64,000 bases of DNA, taken from positions 2,401,501 to 2,465,500 of the forward strand of contig NZ_CP152052.1 in the NCBI RefSeq assembly GCF_038637725.1. The letters run 5' to 3'. Of the stretch, positions 62,078-64,000 are shown in pieces (the stretch's first letter is position 1; the number at the start of each line of letters is the position of its first letter). Position numbers and translations under genes: made by a program. The notes beneath the pieces were generated by a model that was given only the letters and a program-made list of their open reading frames with translations, was not told where the DNA came from and did not search any database. Source of the stretch: Psychrobacillus sp. FSL H8-0483. Its GTDB lineage: Bacteria; Bacillota; Bacilli; Bacillales_A; Planococcaceae.

Positions 62078-62466
62078 TTAACGATGCGATGGCCAAGATC
62101 CTTGCATCTTCCTAATTTGAATAATTTGGCCCGTATGGTAAGCATCGTGAAGCATTATGTCTAAAAGCTTTTCTTCAAGAGAATTTTGTTGAAGTTCTTC
62201 AATAGTTGTTTTACTTAGCACTTGTCTTAAACTGAGTTGTACCATTTCTCCAAGTTCAACGACTGCTATCCATTCTTTGTCGTCATTTAATTGTTTAGTA
62301 AGGTAGAAGGTTTGATCACCATCGAGATTATTTGTCCATTCACGGCCTTCTAAATTTCCTACAAGTCTCTCTTTATAGTAAATCAGATGATTAACATTTT
62401 CCCAAATTGTTTTGGTTGCCTCTCCTACTGGTCTCCACCTAGCCTGTTCAGGCTGTAGACATATGC
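62078..62466 (-). pseudogene. N-terminally truncated DinB family protein
   Basis: The minus strand carries QPEQARWRPVGEATKTIWEN, then VNHLIYYKERLVGNLEGREW, and HDAYHTGQIIQIRKMQ near the end, followed by a stop at 62080. This is the DinB/DfsB fold with its two His motifs. The first 30 or so residues and a start codon are absent; the preceding in-frame bases (SAILCICL) do not resemble the family. The gene is probably broken by deletion next to the hydrolase gene, whose stop is 20 bases away. Confidence 0.75.
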
Positions 62467-62498
62467 ATAAAATAGCGGATGAACCTTTCTCTGTACAC

Positions 62499-63485
62499 TT
62501 ACTTTACTTCTTTCATAAATACTCTAACGTTTTCAGCGATTTCATTGAATTTGGTATGGTGTAAATAATGTGATCCATCCATGGTTACTACTTTTCCATG
62601 TACCGAGTCTTTGATCTGCCCTTCATGCAGAGGTATCCATCCTGCTACACCTTCATTATTCGCTTGCACAAAGAGAAGAAGCGGAAGATCTTTAGGGAAG
62701 GTTAAACCTTGAGCCCCTTTAAAATTAGACGAAATATGGTCCATCTCATTCAAGGTAGTGTCATTATACATGTTTTTATTCGAAATCATTTTCATTTGCT
62801 CTACGGTTTTTTCATCAAATGCCAGTCCAGCATAGGGGTCAGCACTTATTTTCATGGTCAATCTTAAGAGACCTGATTTTTTGAGAAATGCAAACGTTTT
62901 TAATGGGAATTTGATATCCATACCCGGTTGTGTTGCAACACTGCTATCGATTCCGACAAATGCAGTCACTTCTTTTGGATATTTGTTCACATAATCAATT
63001 CCGTAAATGCCTGTAATGGAGTGGCCCATGAGCATGTATCTGTTAATATTAAGCTGCTGTAGAGCTTCATGAACTTCACTTACCATATTCTCCGTGGTTC
63101 GCTCTTTTTCAGTTTCGTCACTTAATCCATAACCGAAAGGCTCAACCGCAACAACTTTGTAAAATGGAGATAATTCATCGATGAGAAGCTTAAAATCAAG
63201 CCCTGGTGTAGCTGTTCCATAACCAGGCAAGAGCACGATCGTTTCCTCTCCCTCGCCTTGAATTAACACATTCATATTTTTCCCGTCTACAGATACGTGC
63301 TGACCGTAGGGCACTATTCGTTTTTGCTCCGAATGACTACTCATCACATTAGCGATATAAACAATACCTAGAAAAAGAACAATGGCTATAACGATTGCTC
63401 CTATGATTTTAAGTAAGATGTTTCGCACTTTCTTTATTTTCGTTCCACTACCCGTTTTCTTTTCCTCTTGTTGTGTCACTGTCAT
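62499..63485 (-). CDS. Alpha/beta hydrolase with N-terminal membrane anchor
   Basis: A 328-residue enzyme. A transmembrane helix (ILLKIIGAIVIAIVLFLGIVY) is near the N-terminus. The extracytoplasmic hydrolase has LLPGYGTATPGLDFKLLIDEL, the nucleophile elbow MGHSITGIYGIDY (Ser in GHSxTG) and the C-terminal His in DGSHYLHHT. The ATG at 63485 is close to AGGAG and a longer upstream frame exists; the exact start is uncertain. A second copy (63645 onward) lies directly upstream, so the pair arose by tandem duplication. Substrate unknown. Confidence 0.8.
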   Translation of the reverse strand: MTVTQQEEKKTGSGTKIKKVRNILLKIIGAIVIAIVLFLGIVYIANVMSSHSEQKRIVPYGQHVSVDGKNMNVLIQGEGEETIVLLPGYGTATPGLDFKLLIDELSPFYKVVAVEPFGYGLSDETEKERTTENMVSEVHEALQQLNINRYMLMGHSITGIYGIDYVNKYPKEVTAFVGIDSSVATQPGMDIKFPLKTFAFLKKSGLLRLTMKISADPYAGLAFDEKTVEQMKMISNKNMYNDTTLNEMDHISSNFKGAQGLTFPKDLPLLLFVQANNEGVAGWIPLHEGQIKDSVHGKVVTMDGSHYLHHTKFNEIAENVRVFMKEVK

Positions 63486-63644
63486 CTTCTCCTGTCCTGA
63501 TCTGTTTGTTTGGCTTCCTTCATGTGCCGCTAATGAAATCTTAACTAATGAAGATGTACTCCCCATGACGACAATATGAACTGAATATGAACAAGCAAAA
63601 AAATACTGCGGCATTATATGCATGGAATCTTACACATGATGAAT

Positions 63645-64000
63645 TCATTGGATTTCTTCCATAAACGACCTAAAGTTTTTAGCTATTTCTTTGGAATGTG
63701 AACGATATAAATAATGTCCTGCTTCCAGTAGTACCACTTTTCCATGTACAGAATCTTTTAATTGCTTTTTATGCTCGGGTATCCATCTATCCGTTGCTGG
63801 TTGATTCGCTTGGATAAAGAAAATAACAGGAAGATTTTTGGGGAATGTTGAATTTTCAGCCCTTTTAAAATTAGAATACATATTTTCAATTTCATTTAAT
63901 TGGTTGGGATTATACATGTTTTTGTGCATAAGAATTCTGATTTGTTCTATTGTTTGATCATCATAGGGTAGTTCAGCATATACGTCGGTATCCGGTTTCA
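63645..64000 (-). CDS. Alpha/beta hydrolase paralogue, C-terminal part (runs off the right edge)
   Basis: The frame is open from the window edge to the stop at 63645. It matches the C-terminal third of the 62499 product: KNMYNPNQLNEIENMYSNFK versus KNMYNDTTLNEMDHISSNFK, and KDSVHGKVVLLEAGHYLY. The catalytic His lies in AGHYLYRSHS. The nucleophile lies outside the window. The real start cannot be seen. Confidence 0.82.
   Translation of the reverse strand, partial: KPDTDVYAELPYDDQTIEQIRILMHKNMYNPNQLNEIENMYSNFKRAENSTFPKNLPVIFFIQANQPATDRWIPEHKKQLKDSVHGKVVLLEAGHYLYRSHSKEIAKNFRSFMEEIQ

Noticed and set aside
1-64000. CRISPR array, rRNA or tRNA genes
   Set aside because: No regularly spaced direct repeats of CRISPR type, and I found no tRNA cloverleaf or rRNA sequence. 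The tandem repeat at 59997-60077 is a coding 9-bp repeat.

Overview
The window is a low-GC, spore-former chromosome segment, most likely a Planococcaceae/Bacillaceae member (Psychrobacillus- or Lysinibacillus-like; this is inference). The signs are Spo0E and SpoIIP family genes, a CsoR/CopZ/CopA copper operon, bacilliredoxin B, Prli42, strong GGAGG ribosome sites, frequent TTG/GTG starts, and a gene backbone that recalls the Bacillus subtilis yqiW-yqjQ region. That backbone is yqjQ-like SDR, yqjP-like MBL hydrolase, proI with a proline T-box, rnz, a DinB polymerase, yqjE, yqjD, yqjC/mce, prli42 and brxB. Accessory genes have been inserted between these backbone genes.

Layout. 0-7 kb: CAAX-type protease, MerR regulator, a Fur-box-controlled siderophore ABC system with a divergent binding protein, and a TetR/VOC pair. 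7-13 kb: membrane protein, peptidase E, three GNAT acetyltransferases, a MocR regulator and a Spo0E phosphatase. 13-19.5 kb: SDR, MBL hydrolase, T-box-proI, a microprotein, rnz, a PH-domain protein, a VTT membrane protein and a SpoIIP-like hydrolase. 19.5-28.4 kb: copper island (ydhK, copA, copZ, csoR) and, after DNA polymerase IV, a tatA / ZIP-like transporter / Tat-exported multicopper oxidase group. 28-39 kb: accessory region rich in repeats, with MITE-like elements, an IS150-type IS3 element inserted inside one MITE copy, GNATs, a frameshifted Cof phosphatase, a DinB-family protein, a flavin oxidoreductase, a sensor kinase, a LysE exporter and a decayed yfnB-like HAD gene next to a MITE. 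39-49 kb: metabolic core (cheW, M20 peptidase, acyl-CoA carboxyltransferase, methylmalonyl-CoA epimerase, prli42, brxB, meaB, mutB, mutA, ZIP transporter). 49-54 kb: GNAT, guanidine-I riboswitch with a paired SMR exporter, GmhB-like phosphatase, a frameshifted quinone oxidoreductase and an orphan coiled-coil protein. 54.4-64 kb: an array of short single-gene units, mostly on the minus strand, separated by composite palindromic repeats. It lies beside a decayed, divergently oriented tyrosine recombinase and is followed by a low-complexity DUF2268 lipoprotein and tandem alpha/beta hydrolases.

How the genes work together. Iron uptake (2195-6267) is a divergent regulon sharing two Fur boxes. Copper handling couples repressor, chaperone, exporter ATPase and a folded-exported oxidase that probably uses the neighbouring TatA. 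mce, mutA/mutB and meaB give the methylmalonyl-CoA to succinyl-CoA route, with yqjD as the carboxyltransferase half of an acyl-CoA carboxylase. The most unusual structure is the 54.9-61.1 kb array. Its repeat unit is two related palindromes bracketing a terminator hairpin whose sequence differs at each site. Array, recombinase and orientation together resemble an integron-like cassette system in a Gram-positive chromosome. The canonical attC core is not convincingly matched, so this stays a hypothesis.
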